Origin: Lucifuga dentata
Lineage: Eukaryota > Chordata > Actinopteri > Ophidiiformes > Bythitidae
Assembly: GCA_014773175.1 (NCBI GenBank)
Contig: VXCM01002817.1
Coordinates: 1 to 64,000 of the forward strand
DNA length: 64,000 nt
Direction of reading: 5' to 3'
Of this stretch, positions 33,161 to 44,262 are shown one piece after another. Each line of letters starts with the position of its first letter. Position 1 is the stretch's first letter. The notes beneath the pieces are model-generated. The model did not search any database. It worked only from the letters and a program-made list of their open reading frames with translations, and was not told the DNA's origin. The position numbers and the translations under genes were made by a program.

Positions 33161-33824
33161 GTTAAATGACTATGGAAGTTTCAAAACAACAAAATCATTG
33201 AAATCTATAGCATTTATTTTGCTGAGGCAAAATATTGTCAATTAAAATGGGTTTCAGTGGAAAATTGTTTTTAAGTTTAATTATTATTCTCATTTAATTA
33301 AGAATTCATTGTATTTCTGTTCTACATGGGCATCAGAAATGATAATTTCATGCTCAGTTTTTTAGTTTTTAGCTAAGATTTTTTTCTTGTATTTTTATGT
33401 TTAATCTTTTAGAGACTTTCTTTTACTTTCTAGAATGTTCTAGAATCAAATTAAACATTAAGAATGTAATAGAATAAGTGTTTTTCTTATTTCTTTTCTA
33501 ATTGCTTTTTAGAATTTTATTTCTTCCTTATAATTAAGCAGAAAATTGTCACTCGTGGCAGAAATGTCCAATTCAATGAAAAACTGCCGAAAATAACTTT
33601 AGATTCCAGAGGATTTATGTCATTCAAAATTCAATAAATGATACACAAATATAGGGATTCCTGATCAAAACGATCACAAACCCACACCTGATCATAAACC
33701 AGCTAACACTCCATCATCCACAGTACTTCACCCTGTACCTGAGCTTCTTTCTCCTCCTCCTCCTGCCTTTCATTTCTCCTTCTTCAGCTACTCTCATCCT
33801 CCAGAGTGGAACTCTCCCTGACCT

Positions 33825-33826
<2 letters not shown>
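33161..33826. other. Gene-free stretch
   Basis: AT-rich, with many TTTTAG and TTCTAG words and no gene. Confidence 0.45.
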
Positions 33827-33884
<58 letters not shown>

Positions 33885-33890
33885 NACACA

Positions 33891-33950
<60 letters not shown>
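33827..33950. repeat. Compound (CT)n - (AC)n - (GA)n repeat
   Basis: (CT)n to 33884, n at 33885, (AC)n to about 33908, then (GA)n to 33950. The CT and GA arms are complementary, so the strand can fold back around the AC spacer. Confidence 0.9.
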
Positions 33951-33955
<5 letters not shown>

Positions 33956-34578
33956 CCAGGTCATCTAAATTGCAGCCAGACAGGTCACCTTGGCAGGGAC
34001 AACAATAAGGTGGCAGGGAAAAAAGAAAATGCCAAAAGGTCATAGGTTTGATTCTCAGAATAACTGATGTATACTGACATATGTTTTTAAGGTGCTGTTA
34101 CCTTACTTGAGTATTTGTAGTCCCATATTGCAGGACTTTCTACTTTCCCTCTACTACATTTGAGAGGAAACCCTTACATTTACTCAGCAGCTGTACAGAT
34201 TCAGATTTTGTATTTAACACAAACTCATAGCATTTTACTAATTTCTTTCTTGATTTACTTCCTTCTTCCCTTTTTGTTTTCTTTCTTTCTTCCTTCTTTT
34301 CACTCATCAGCAGCCATATTGAAGAGTTCTTCGCCTTACGAGTGTGAGCTAACGCTGTTAGATGTAAGACGTAAGCTATCAGACAGCCAGGAATCAGACT
34401 GATGGATCAGACGTTTAACAAGCTTTACTGGGCTTGGTGAGATCTGGTAACAGACTTCTAATAAAGACATCCCTGGATGAGTCCACTGAGACAAGGCCCG
34501 TGGAGAGGAAGGACATTGATCAGAGCCACCAGACTGAAGAGATGCGTTACACAGACTGAGGAAGGTAGAGAAAGGTGG

Positions 34579-34580
<2 letters not shown>
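33951..34580. other. Gene-free stretch with a weak AGTACATTTAC-type repeat
   Basis: 34080-34230 weakly matches the repeat at 31155 and 61005 (TTACTTGAGTATTTGTAGTC, CCTCTACTACATTTGAGAGG). The remainder is unassigned. Confidence 0.4.

Positions 34581-34636
<56 letters not shown>
34581..34636. repeat. (GA)n microsatellite
   Basis: GA dinucleotide tract with one AAAG interruption near its start. Confidence 0.92.
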
Positions 34637-34639
<3 letters not shown>

Positions 34640-35726
34640 GTGGAGGGTTGGGGGGAGAAATTGAATCTGTTGATTCTGTCCAATGACTTAATTTAGTTTG
34701 TAGAATATCTGTGTGTGTGATCTGTCCCCCTCCCTCCCGGTGTGTGTCGTTCTCCCCATGCAGTGGGAAGGCGGAGGTTATCCTTAAACTTATTAGAGCA
34801 GGTGCAGTGCATTGAAAATCTATTCAGTGTTGCTGTCGCAGCGATTCTCATACATTGAATTAAGAGGGTCAATCCCACAAATCATGAGATTATGCTGCGG
34901 AGAGAAAGAGGACCAAACTGACATACATACATACAACACACACACTCACTCTTTGAGAATGTGTGTGTAGGCCTATATCAAGTGTGTAAGCGGAACCAGA
35001 CTTTATCAGCCTATAAAAACCTTTTCTCACAGACAGACACTGTGCCAATATTCTCATGACACTGAGCCGCCATCATACAGAGTTTCAGCTTATTAAAAAA
35101 AAAAAAAAAAANTAAAAAAAAAAAAAAAACTGTAGCTTTTTACTGAAATTTAGAAAAACGAGAAATGCAATGAAATGAGACTAATAATAAAATAACTAAG
35201 TTGATTAAAATAAAAAAGCCAAATTTTACGTGCACACTTGCTCTCTCTCTCTCTTTCCCACTCACTCACTCACTCACACACACACACATACACACACACA
35301 CACACACACACGAATCCTGTCTTGCACGACCATGCTGTCGTCCTGGCAGGAGGAGGTGGTTGTGATTGTGCTGATCTTGAGTTTGGGGACCTTGGCATTC
35401 ATTACACACTTGCGCATTTATTCTGCAGCAGCCCTGCGGCTCAGCCCTCTTTAATTATTACACGGCCGGCTAATCAATAGCAAAGAGGCTAATCCTATTT
35501 CATCCCTTCATATTCATTTATGCCAGTGTCAGATTTAAACTACCTGTGCTCTGATTCCCATCGTGCTGTCGACATTTCTCTCTCTCTCCCTCTCTCTCTC
35601 TCTGTTTGACCATGTCTATGTGTGGTCATGCTGACATGCCTGTTAGAGTAGTCCTATGTGTGCTTAAGCAGAATTTAACTTTGAAAAAGTTTTCTTCTCG
35701 ATGTTTGCGTCTTTCCAGAGTGGATT
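34637..35726. other. Gene-free stretch, partly unrepetitive
   Basis: An A-run at 35095-35129 carries an n at 35112. CT/CA repeats lie at 35240-35312 and 35576-35602. 35400-35575 (TTTAATTATTACACGGCCGG, GGCTAATCAATAG) is unrepetitive with homeodomain-type TAAT words, a possible conserved noncoding element. Confidence 0.4.
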
Positions 35727-36465
35727 TTAAAACATAATTTCTAACTCTGCAGGGAGGTTATGTTGTTGTTGGGTTTGATTTTTGATCAAACTTAGCGGAA
35801 GGGTGGTGCATGGATCATGGAAGAACCCCTTTAATTTTAGTGCAGATCAGACCCTGGGGTGGATCCAGGAATTTTTAAATCTGAATTTAAAAAAAATCAG
35901 GCTTAGTTATCCCATATATCCACACAGCTTATAGTTTGTCTCATGTTTTTTCTTATTATTTTTCTGCTTCATTCCCTATGTATTGGTGGTTGGCAAAGTG
36001 GCTTTTTGGTGCCTTGCCTCCACCTGCCAGTTTGGAGGGAGGATCAGACTATCTGCTTGAACAGGAGTTTCAGCTGTAAGAAAATGGTTGTTGCTGCTGT
36101 CGTGCTGCACACTTGTCTGCATGTGAAAGAGGTAGTCAAGAACATCCAGGTAGTCCTGCATTGTTTGTCCTGGTTTACATGCATGGAAAGAGCGTTCCTG
36201 TTCAGCAAGAAGATCCTGAATTTGAAGCCCTGTGGTGGCCTTGGTCCTTTCTGTGTTCCTGCCATTGCCCTTGAGCAAGGCACTAGGCTGCAGAGCTGGA
36301 CTAGGGGTACTGCTTTGTAGCTGCTTCTGCTCCTAGCAGTTAGCATGTCTCCAATACAGAGGACGAATTTCCCTTCTGAAGCGTGGATCAATTAAAAAAT
36401 GATATTATAATAAGACAAATTTTGTCTTGGCTTGTTTGGCCTTGCTGGAGGTATGGGCTGCAATA
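35727..36465 (+). repeat. Interspersed fish repeat split by a SINE
   Basis: The left part (35727-35890) has GGAAGGGTGGTGCATGGATC and GGGGTGGATCCAGGAATTTT. The right end (36420-36465) has GGCCTTGCTGGAGGTATGGG. The same order is found uninterrupted at 59762-60150. The middle (about 35940-36410) holds unrelated DNA ending in a SINE. Confidence 0.6.
36195..36405 (+). mobile_element. tRNA-type SINE, decayed
   Basis: CAGCAAGAAGATCCTGAATT and TGAAGCCC correspond to the box B region usual in fish SINEs (GGTTCGAATCC), here mutated. It is followed by TGGTGGCCTTGGTCCTTTCT, CCTTGAGCAAGGCACTAGG and a tail with GACGAATTTCCCTTCTGA and GGATCAATTAAA. Box A is not convincing, so the left end is uncertain. Confidence 0.65.
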
Positions 36466-38404
36466 AATTCCCTTCTATTTTCCTGTTGTTCATATAATTT
36501 ATCTGTAAAGATAAATTTGACATCTACTCTCGTTAAGTGACAGCTGGAAAGTACTCGGCTGCAGCACTGGGAGCGTCTTCATGACAGTAAGTATTGTATT
36601 GTAGCTCGTGTAGATCTTGATGTACTGTACATATTATAGCATCTGTCTCCGCTCTTACATCCCCTCAGTTCACTCTGTAATTGAACTCAATTACAGAATC
36701 CAGTCGCTCTTCCAGGCTGCAGAATCTCAAAGGACCTCAGCACCGTCTGCTTCAGCGCCATGTGCTTCTGAGAGTATTCCTGCAGCCACAACTGATGCAG
36801 TCAGGTTTCAATTTGCTACACAGGCTTAAGCTCTCTGTTGTATGCTTAATGAAATACAGAGCTCATCTGTCAACACTGAAATTTTAATCTTACCGTGTGA
36901 TATCACAGGATTTCTCAGTGGGTTTTTAGTATGAAATTGGTTGGCTGTTGTTAGTGGAGGTAGGGGGCTAACTACAGTGGGGATAATGACACAAATGATT
37001 AAAATACTTGTGTGGAGTGTAATAACGGCGGAATTAAACTGGTTTTTTTTAGTTCACCTGAAACCCATTTTGTGAACTGCTTAGGTGCGCATGCAGAGGT
37101 GGACTTACCATTAAGCAAATTAAGAAACTGCCTGGGACCACCACCTAATGGATCCTCAATAACTATACATACAACATGATTTACATAAAATAAAATTATA
37201 ATCTAACTTCTACCCACTACTAATACTTCATAACATATAGTAACAAAATGCTTATTTTCTTGTTATGATGTAAAGTAACCTTTAGCATCAGTATTTTTAG
37301 CACCAATACTATTTCCAGTTAGGAAAAGGGTCAGAAAAGAGCCCCTTACCTGCATTTGCCTGTGGCCCTCAAATCACTATGTCAGCCCCCGTGAGCATAA
37401 CTATAAGTTTGATCCGTTACACTTCTACAAAGATCATTTTAGCTCGTTGCACACTGAGTGTGATGAGGGGTCACGCTGAAAGGCACGCTTTCAGAAATGT
37501 ACAGAAAGCAAAGAGAGAGAAAAGAGAGCAGGACTGATGAGAGTGATCAGGACCGGAGCCAAATGGTTTGAATCTTTTAAGTGTTTCCAAGATTAGAAAC
37601 CAGCAGCTCACTTGTTCCCCTCCCACTACTCATACTTCATTTCTCTGTCGTCACACGCGCGCACACACGCACGTGCACACAACACACACACACACAACAC
37701 ACAGATGGTGCTTCTTCTTATTACCTTGTTAGTGATTTGCACACAAATTCCTTTGTAAACACGGATAAAGTTAAGACAAACTGCTCATTGTTCCTGAAAG
37801 ACAAGCAGATGATTTTACTGTAATTACTTCAGAGGGTGCTTTGCAAATCATGTGAAATATTGCAAAAGCAAGAGGTCTGGTTTGCTGAGATCTATAGTAC
37901 CAAATACAGAGGCACAGTAAATAACAGAATGACTCACTTTGCCTGGCTGCATGGTTTACAGCGCTGCTCCACCAAAACACAGCTGTTAAACACTTTACTC
38001 AAGACAAAGCACAGGAACTATGTGTAGATTATGCAGACATTTGTTTATCTGAAGACTTTTTTTTTGTTAATGAACCAGCTTTTCACTGCCAGTGATGGAA
38101 GAAATACCCCAATTTTTTTTACTTAAATATAAGTACTATAATGGAAAAGTACTCCATTATGAGTAATAAGTACTACATAACATGTATTAGTAAGATGGCC
38201 TTTTCTTTTGAGTTTTTGGCTTGTTACTATAGATGTTTTTGGTTTCCTCAGAGGTGATGCTCAGTTCAAAAAGTTTGAGAGCCAAATTCATGTTTATAAA
38301 AGTAAGATGTGTAAAATGCATTGTGCCATTAAGACATAGCAAAGCTGAGCTACAAGACAGTTATCTGACAACCGCAATTTTTTTGACAATAAATTGGAAG
38401 TCTG
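36466..38404. other. Gene-free stretch
   Basis: A CA-rich cluster lies at 37659-37703. 37090-37390 (GAGGTGGACTTACCATTAAG onward) looks like a decayed dispersed repeat. 38090-38170 has AGTACTATAATGGAAAAGTA words of the AGTACATTTAC family. No gene is supported. Confidence 0.4.
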
Positions 38405-38613
38405 CACTGTAAAATGTGACAAGTTGATCTTATTAAAAAAAACGTAGGAAACTGATTGCCTTGAAAAGGGTAAGTGAATATATCTATATAGTCATTCAAG
38501 TAGACATAAAGTAAACATAATTTAAGACTAATAGTTATATTTGCTTACCTTTTTCAAGGCAATCGGTTTCCTAGATTTTTGTAAGTAAGATCAACTTGTC
38601 ACATTTTACAGTG
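38405..38613. mobile_element. Foldback MITE with about 80-bp arms
   Basis: The left arm runs CACTGTAAAATGTGACAAGT, TGATCTTATTA, then GGAAACTGATTGCCTTGAAA. The right arm is its near-complete reverse complement, ending TCACATTTTACAGTG at 38613. Only about 50 bases separate the arms. The CACTG tips suggest hAT, but no clear 8-base target duplication was found. Confidence 0.8.
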
Positions 38614-39120
38614 TGCAAATTAATTAGTAGTTAAACCCATCAGATACAGTACATGTACTGGACTAACGCCTCCTGCAAACTGTGCAATAACAGCAATCTT
38701 ATAAGTTTATTGCATGTCATTGCATGTCACACTGCAAGAAAGCTATAATAAAATTTAGTCATAATCTGTGTCAGATTTTACAATATCAAGTTTGATGCAT
38801 GTCAGATTGTGCAATGAAAGCCCGGTGAATCACAGGCTAACTTCTACTGCGATAAAGGACCAACATTTTGGATAGACAACCAAAAATTTCACAATCTACG
38901 ACAGCCCAAAACTGCAGAGTCTGCAGGAGCTTTACAATATACAATATTTCCCTCTAAAATGTTGTGGTGTGGAAGCTTAACAGCAATAGCAAGTGGAGAA
39001 AGTGCTGAGGCAGGGAAGAAGGACTTGTAGTTGTTATAGATGACCAGAGAAACACTGAAGAAAATTAGCTGAAATTAATTCATTCAGTGCTACACATGCA
39101 TATTCAAACTTAACTCCATC

Positions 39121-39122
<2 letters not shown>
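38614..39122. other. Gene-free stretch
   Basis: Unassigned sequence, no gene recognised. Confidence 0.4.

Positions 39123-39176
<54 letters not shown>
39123..39176. repeat. (TG)n microsatellite
   Basis: About 27 uninterrupted TG units. Confidence 0.95.
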
Positions 39177-39177
<1 letters not shown>

Positions 39178-41198
39178 CCTGCAGTCACCCACTGGTGTGC
39201 AAAGCAGATAACAGCCCAACCAGTGGTGGAGGAATTAAAGCCCATGTCCAGCCCTGAAGACCTTTAAATAGACCACACTCATCACTGACCATATCTCCAC
39301 TGGCCTCTTTACACAGTGTGACCTTCAGTCTGTAAAATTCAAGCCCACCCTGAGCTCCTCCACCTTTGTCCACAAAGTGATAAGTGGAGACTGGAGCCTG
39401 TAAGTATACCATTAAATACCGTATATTTTATGGCAGAGGTTATTCAACTTTTCAGCCTGTGACCCAAATAAGAAATTTATTGTCTCACCCCAGGTCCCAG
39501 ACTCATTAAAATATATTGGTTTTCATGACATGAGGGTTCTCACCACCACCTATAGGCCTGTGAGCTGTTTTGGCTCCTGACATGAAGTTTAAGAAATTAA
39601 CTTTAACGAGATACTTGTCCAGCTATTATTATTATTATTCTTATCGTTATCATCATGTACATTATCATCCCATAATGTTTAATTGGATCATCGGGGTCAC
39701 ATCAGAATGAAACAGAAACAGATTGAAGATTCAGAGTTTTAGCAGATGTTACTAAATTGAGTCTTCCACGGCAAGCAGATGAAGACCTTCCCTCTTAAAA
39801 ACTTTGTTCCTTCTGTCAAACCAACTCTGATGTCCTGCGAACACAAGGTGCATAACGTTGTCCTGCATTGACTTTGAGAATAATGTGTTGGCATCATTAG
39901 CTTGGTGCAAATACAGAGGGGACCGTTGCTGAGCTATTGAGCGCTGCATAATTTATTACATTTCACGAGGGTGATTATTTCAGATTGAAATAGATGTGAT
40001 CCTGAATTGTTCTGCTCTGTTGCTTGGCATGAAATGAATAATGAGGCTGAGGTGTCGGGGAGCAGGCTGGACGAATGGACCAGAATTATACAGCCAATGA
40101 ACAATAGTGCAAGGAGACACTGGTGCGTTGAATATTTGCTTTAAGTTGGCATAAAAACTGCTGAAAATTCAGATAGTTTTCAATCATGGAAGACTTTGCC
40201 AAATCGACTCTTGCATTTGGAAATGTCTAAACGTCCGGGCAAACCGCACCCGCCACGATAAAATCAATGCAGAGTCGTACTTGGAAAAATCGGAAGAATG
40301 ATAAGTGTTCACATAGCTTTAGATGGCTTTTGTCCTGTCAGCAAAGACTAGACATAGCCTCGACAAATTAAGAGAGGAGAAAGAAAGGGAGTACCAAGAA
40401 AAAGTAGAAAGGCTCCTCATCCTCAGCTCTTCAGCTACACGTCTGCTCGGTGTGCTCTGTAAGTGGATGTGAAGCAGTCAGACGTGCAGCCCGCTGCTGC
40501 TGCAGTCTTGTCACAGACACACAGAGAAAGACAAGAAACAGGGAAAGTAATGGGCACAGAGTCTTCAATTTAACTCCCTATCGATTTCTCTTGTCTCCAC
40601 CTTGCCGGTGTCCTGATCCTCTGCTGCAACAAACCTGACAGACAGACAGGAAGTGTGTCTTAGCCGAAGAACCAGGAAAACTGAGTTAAAAAAGAAAGTC
40701 TGTGTGTGTTCATGACTGTGGCTAATGTGTGAGAATAAGACAAAACCGTTTGGACTAAATTATAACATTCATTTGATGATTATGCATGAACTTGTAGGTA
40801 TGTCTTAACTTCCAGAGACACACTGACAGCAAGTTACAGGAAACACAAGTGAGCATAAGAACAGTTTGAATCAACACTCTTTAAGCGGGAAGAATTCAGA
40901 ATTAACAAGGGCTGCCTGTCTTTATCTCCAAAAAAAAAAAAAAAAAAAANAAAAAAAAAAAAAAAAAAAAGTGATGCCTTTGGTGTTCTTTCTGACATTA
41001 AATTCAGCAAATTTCTTTTTGAGCAGCTTCCAGACAGCAGCTCCTTGGTGAACCAAACTTATTTATTCTGAAAGCTGAGTCTGTGTGCGTAGCTATAATA
41101 TAGGAAATATCAGCCTCCTAGTTTGTTTTGGAAAAATTAAAGACCTTTTGGAATTTGGATGGCAATGCTGGTTTCATATAAAGGTCAAAGATGAAGGG
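39177..41198. other. Gene-free stretch
   Basis: 39433-39600 resembles a decayed hAT relic (AGAGGTTATTCAACTTTTCA, GCCTGTGACCC). 39720-40160 is unrepetitive, a possible conserved noncoding element. 40930-40970 is an A-run with n at 40950. No gene is supported. Confidence 0.4.
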
Positions 41199-42160
41199 TA
41201 AGGCCTGGTTCATGCTTAACATGTGTCCTGGCATTCATGATTTTCCTGCTTTCATGATGATGGAGCAGGACAACTGCTACTTCTACTGCAGGACTTTCAT
41301 GGTGCCGAAGGACAAAGCTGATCGTAACACCTCCAAACGCGAAGACAAACCCAAAAGAAAGAAACAGTTTCAGGTTCAGTCACCTACAACAAAATTTTGG
41401 CTGCAAGATGAAAAAGTTATTTGCCTCTTTTTTTTTCCTGACCCCCTTCATCCTCCCCTTCCTCTGCACCTCTTTTACTAGGCCAATTGTTGAAGATGCA
41501 TTTACATCTCATAAATGTCTTCTGCGTTGTTTCAGAAATTGAGAGGTGCGTGACCATGTGAGCGATCGTCAATGTATGCCGTGCCAAAATGCGCAACCCC
41601 ACTTTCTGGAACTTTATGGAACTGCAAACTCTTTGCACAGACTTTCACTCTTTTACCCACTTACATTCTCTTGCTTTTTAATTGTGTTTAATCTGTCTTT
41701 TCTATTTTTATCTGATTCCCTGGATTTTAAATTGTGTCCAAACGTGTCTCTATTTCAATCTTGCCTTGCCTTATTCATCTATACAATATGTCTCTATGTG
41801 TGTACTGTATGTGTATGCAGATATGTCTATCTTTGTGAAGCACTTTGCTGCAAAAAACCTGTTTGCTTTCAAAATGTTATATAAATGAAATAGACTTGAA
41901 ACTCTTACTTTAGTAAATGTGTCCTTTTGCACTATTCTCTGTCTGTGCTCTTTGTCTTGTTTCGGCACTTCTTGTCTATGTGCACGATGTTAAATGTAGC
42001 ACCAGGAGGTCCTGGAGAAACAGCATTTCCTCCCTCTTATGCACTTGTATATGGATGGTTTGACAATAAGCCCTGACTCTGACTCAAAAGCGGCCTCCAC
42101 AGCTGGCTGTTTTTGCCACAATTATGTCATATTTTCAGCGTTAAGCATAAACCAGGCTTA
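41199..42160. mobile_element. Possible DNA transposon with about 21-bp TIRs
   Basis: TAAGGCCTGGTTCATGCTTA (41199) and the reverse complement of 42139-42160 (TAAGCCTGGTTTATGCTTAA) match apart from one extra G and one transition. The interior has no transposase. No target duplication is evident, so this remains a candidate. Confidence 0.5.
41830..41905 (+). repeat. LINE/SINE 3'-tail-like sequence
   Basis: GTGAAGCACTTTGCTGC then AAAATGTTATATAAATGAAA resembles the GTAAAGCACTTTG...GTGCTATATAAATAAA 3' ends of many fish L2-type elements. It sits inside the candidate transposon. Confidence 0.55.
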
Positions 42161-43441
42161 TAAGTTTGGTCCGCCACACCGCCACCTGGAAGCCGCTAAC
42201 AGAAGGAATTTAACTGATGGGAATTACTATTGCTGTTGTTGTAACTTTGGAATAGCATGTCAGAAACAATGCTATCTGGACCCTCTCATGGGGCTGGGAT
42301 TAGTGAAATAATCACAATTGACATCAACTTTGACTGATAGACATTCAGTCATTTTTTTCTGGTGTTTTTACAGAAGACTGAGCTGTTACACCATCACAGA
42401 CACATCTCTGGCATCTCTACAGCATCCATAAATGTGCCTGCCAGGTTTGCAGGTCTGTCTGGACGCCTCCCTGTGTCTTTGTGTTGGGATGCCAGATGGA
42501 ATCCTCAGGTGCTGCTGTGAGACAGGTGTCAGCAAACACACTCCACAGTGGGAAACTGTGGGAGACTTAACCTGAGAGCTGGCATCAATACACACCAAGA
42601 CTCTGCCAACTGTTGTATCATTACTTCATCCCTCTCCCTCTCTGTCTCTGTCCCTGCCTATGTCTCTCTATCACTCTCTCTTGCTCTCTGTTGCTCTCTC
42701 TGTCTCTTTCGCTCTCGCTATTACTCTCCCTCTCTCTCGCTTCCCCTCCACGTTTTCTTCTTGTTGAGGCTGTGCCCNCTCTCGCTATTACTCTCCCTCT
42801 CTCTCGCTTCCCCTCCACGTTTTCTTCTTGTTGAGGCTGTGCCCGCCAATCAGCTCTGTTAATTGCGGTGCAGCAGTTAAGGACCCCGGATGGCTCACAT
42901 TATCTTTATTTACCGGCCTAATTGTCGCACTGATGGCAGCTATGCAGCACTGAAGACTGATCACTCATTCAAGTGAAGCACAAGACACCAGGGACACACT
43001 AATGTATAGGAGCCTATAGGAAGCTGTGAAGAGAGATACAGGAAATGTAAAGGAGAGGAAGAGAGGAGGAACATGGTGAAGTCTACTATCTCAAGTTAAA
43101 AATGTAATCAAAAAACAGAAAGGAGAAGAAGCAAAAGAAAAAAGTCGTGATGATTATTATAATGATGATGTAGAAAAGAAGAAGAAAAAAAAGCATTTGT
43201 AGCAGAAACAGGAAAGAAGATTTGGAGCTGGAGTTAGTCAGTGCAGATGGAGATGCCAAAAGAGACAGCAGAAGAAGAAAGCAGAAAGAAAAATGTAAGT
43301 GGAAGCAGCAGACAGTGAGGAAAAGCCAGCCAGCAGCCAAGACTAAAGGCTAAAGTATTAATCTTCCCCAGCAGGAGGAGTGAGGAGGATATGCATATTA
43401 GCCCTGTGAAGAGGAGCTCCACAGGCCCACATGCCTCTGTA

Positions 43442-43442
<1 letters not shown>
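42161..43442. other. Gene-free stretch with false duplication
   Basis: 42620-42745 is CT-rich. 42712-42777 equals 42779-42844 around the n at 42778, an unmerged contig overlap. 42845-42965 (TCTGTTAATTGCGGTGCAGC, ACCGGCCTAATTGTCGCAC) is unrepetitive and could be conserved noncoding DNA. Confidence 0.5.

Positions 43443-43498
<56 letters not shown>
43443..43498. repeat. (CA)n microsatellite
   Basis: About 28 CA units, uninterrupted. Confidence 0.95.
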
Positions 43499-43502
<4 letters not shown>

Positions 43503-43668
43503 GCGTACCATTGATTTCAATATCTGTCTTCCCACTACTGTTTTCGAGGTGCTTTGTCTCTTTCTCCATGCTTATTAGTGTATGTTTGTGTGTGTGTGTG
43601 TGTGCACTTCCATAATTGTATTAATCCTGCAACCTTTTTTCTGTCTAGTTTGTTGTAAAGACTAGGCA

Positions 43669-43670
<2 letters not shown>

Positions 43671-43712
<42 letters not shown>
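43671..43712. repeat. (CA)n microsatellite
   Basis: About 21 CA units. A shorter GT tract lies at 43588-43604. Confidence 0.93.
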
Positions 43713-43715
<3 letters not shown>

Positions 43716-44186
43716 CATGCACGCACAAAGTAGAAATAAAAAAAAAAGATTATTAAATCATATATTTTTTTAATCTTATCTTTTCATCTCATCCCTTCAA
43801 CTAATCTTTTAATTTGTCAGATTAACTATTTATTTGACTCTTTTCAAGATAATTGATCGTTATTTGTCATGGTAAGATATTCAGGTAATTTTACAGATAG
43901 AAACAAGCCTAAAAAATTGATCTTAAGTAGTAGTCGTAGTAGTCATAGTATTAGTAGTAGTAGTGCTACGGAGTATTTAACATTGTTAAAACAAGATTCA
44001 TGATCATAGAAATGCATCTACTAAGTCAAAACCAAAAGAACTGCCCTGATAGCTTTGCTTTGATTTCATCCTTTATTCTGTAACATGGTTACAATATGTA
44101 ACACTCCTTAATTTACCTGTCTACACACCTGGTCAGACACACCCACAATATATGAGGTTAGCCAGTGAAAGATTATCCAGCAACAT
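43713..44186. other. Gene-free stretch
   Basis: Imperfect (GTA)n at 43929-43967; otherwise AT-rich and unassigned. Confidence 0.4.
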
Positions 44187-44262
44187 AATGTCAGTATGTA
44201 ACTGTATGTGAGTAGTATTTCTTTGGACTTAAACATGCAAAATCACCAGTATGGTCCTTTAA
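44187..44262 (+). mobile_element. TTAA-MITE right-end fragment
   Basis: AATGTCAGTATGTAACTGTA, then GGACTTAAACATGCAAAATC and CCAGTATGGTCCTTTAA, ending at TTAA. Only the last 76 bases of the element remain. A T-run with an n (44311) follows. Confidence 0.8.

Noticed and set aside
33714..34043. Minus-strand frame of Ser-Leu and Arg-Glu repeats
   Set aside because: It is a translation of CT/GA microsatellites. The same applies to frames at 34336-34686, 42548-42862, 43391-43726, 44506-45035 and 55000-55221.
35943..36320. Overlapping frames of 100-125 residues
   Set aside because: The region overlaps a SINE and both strands are open; no domain or conserved start was seen.
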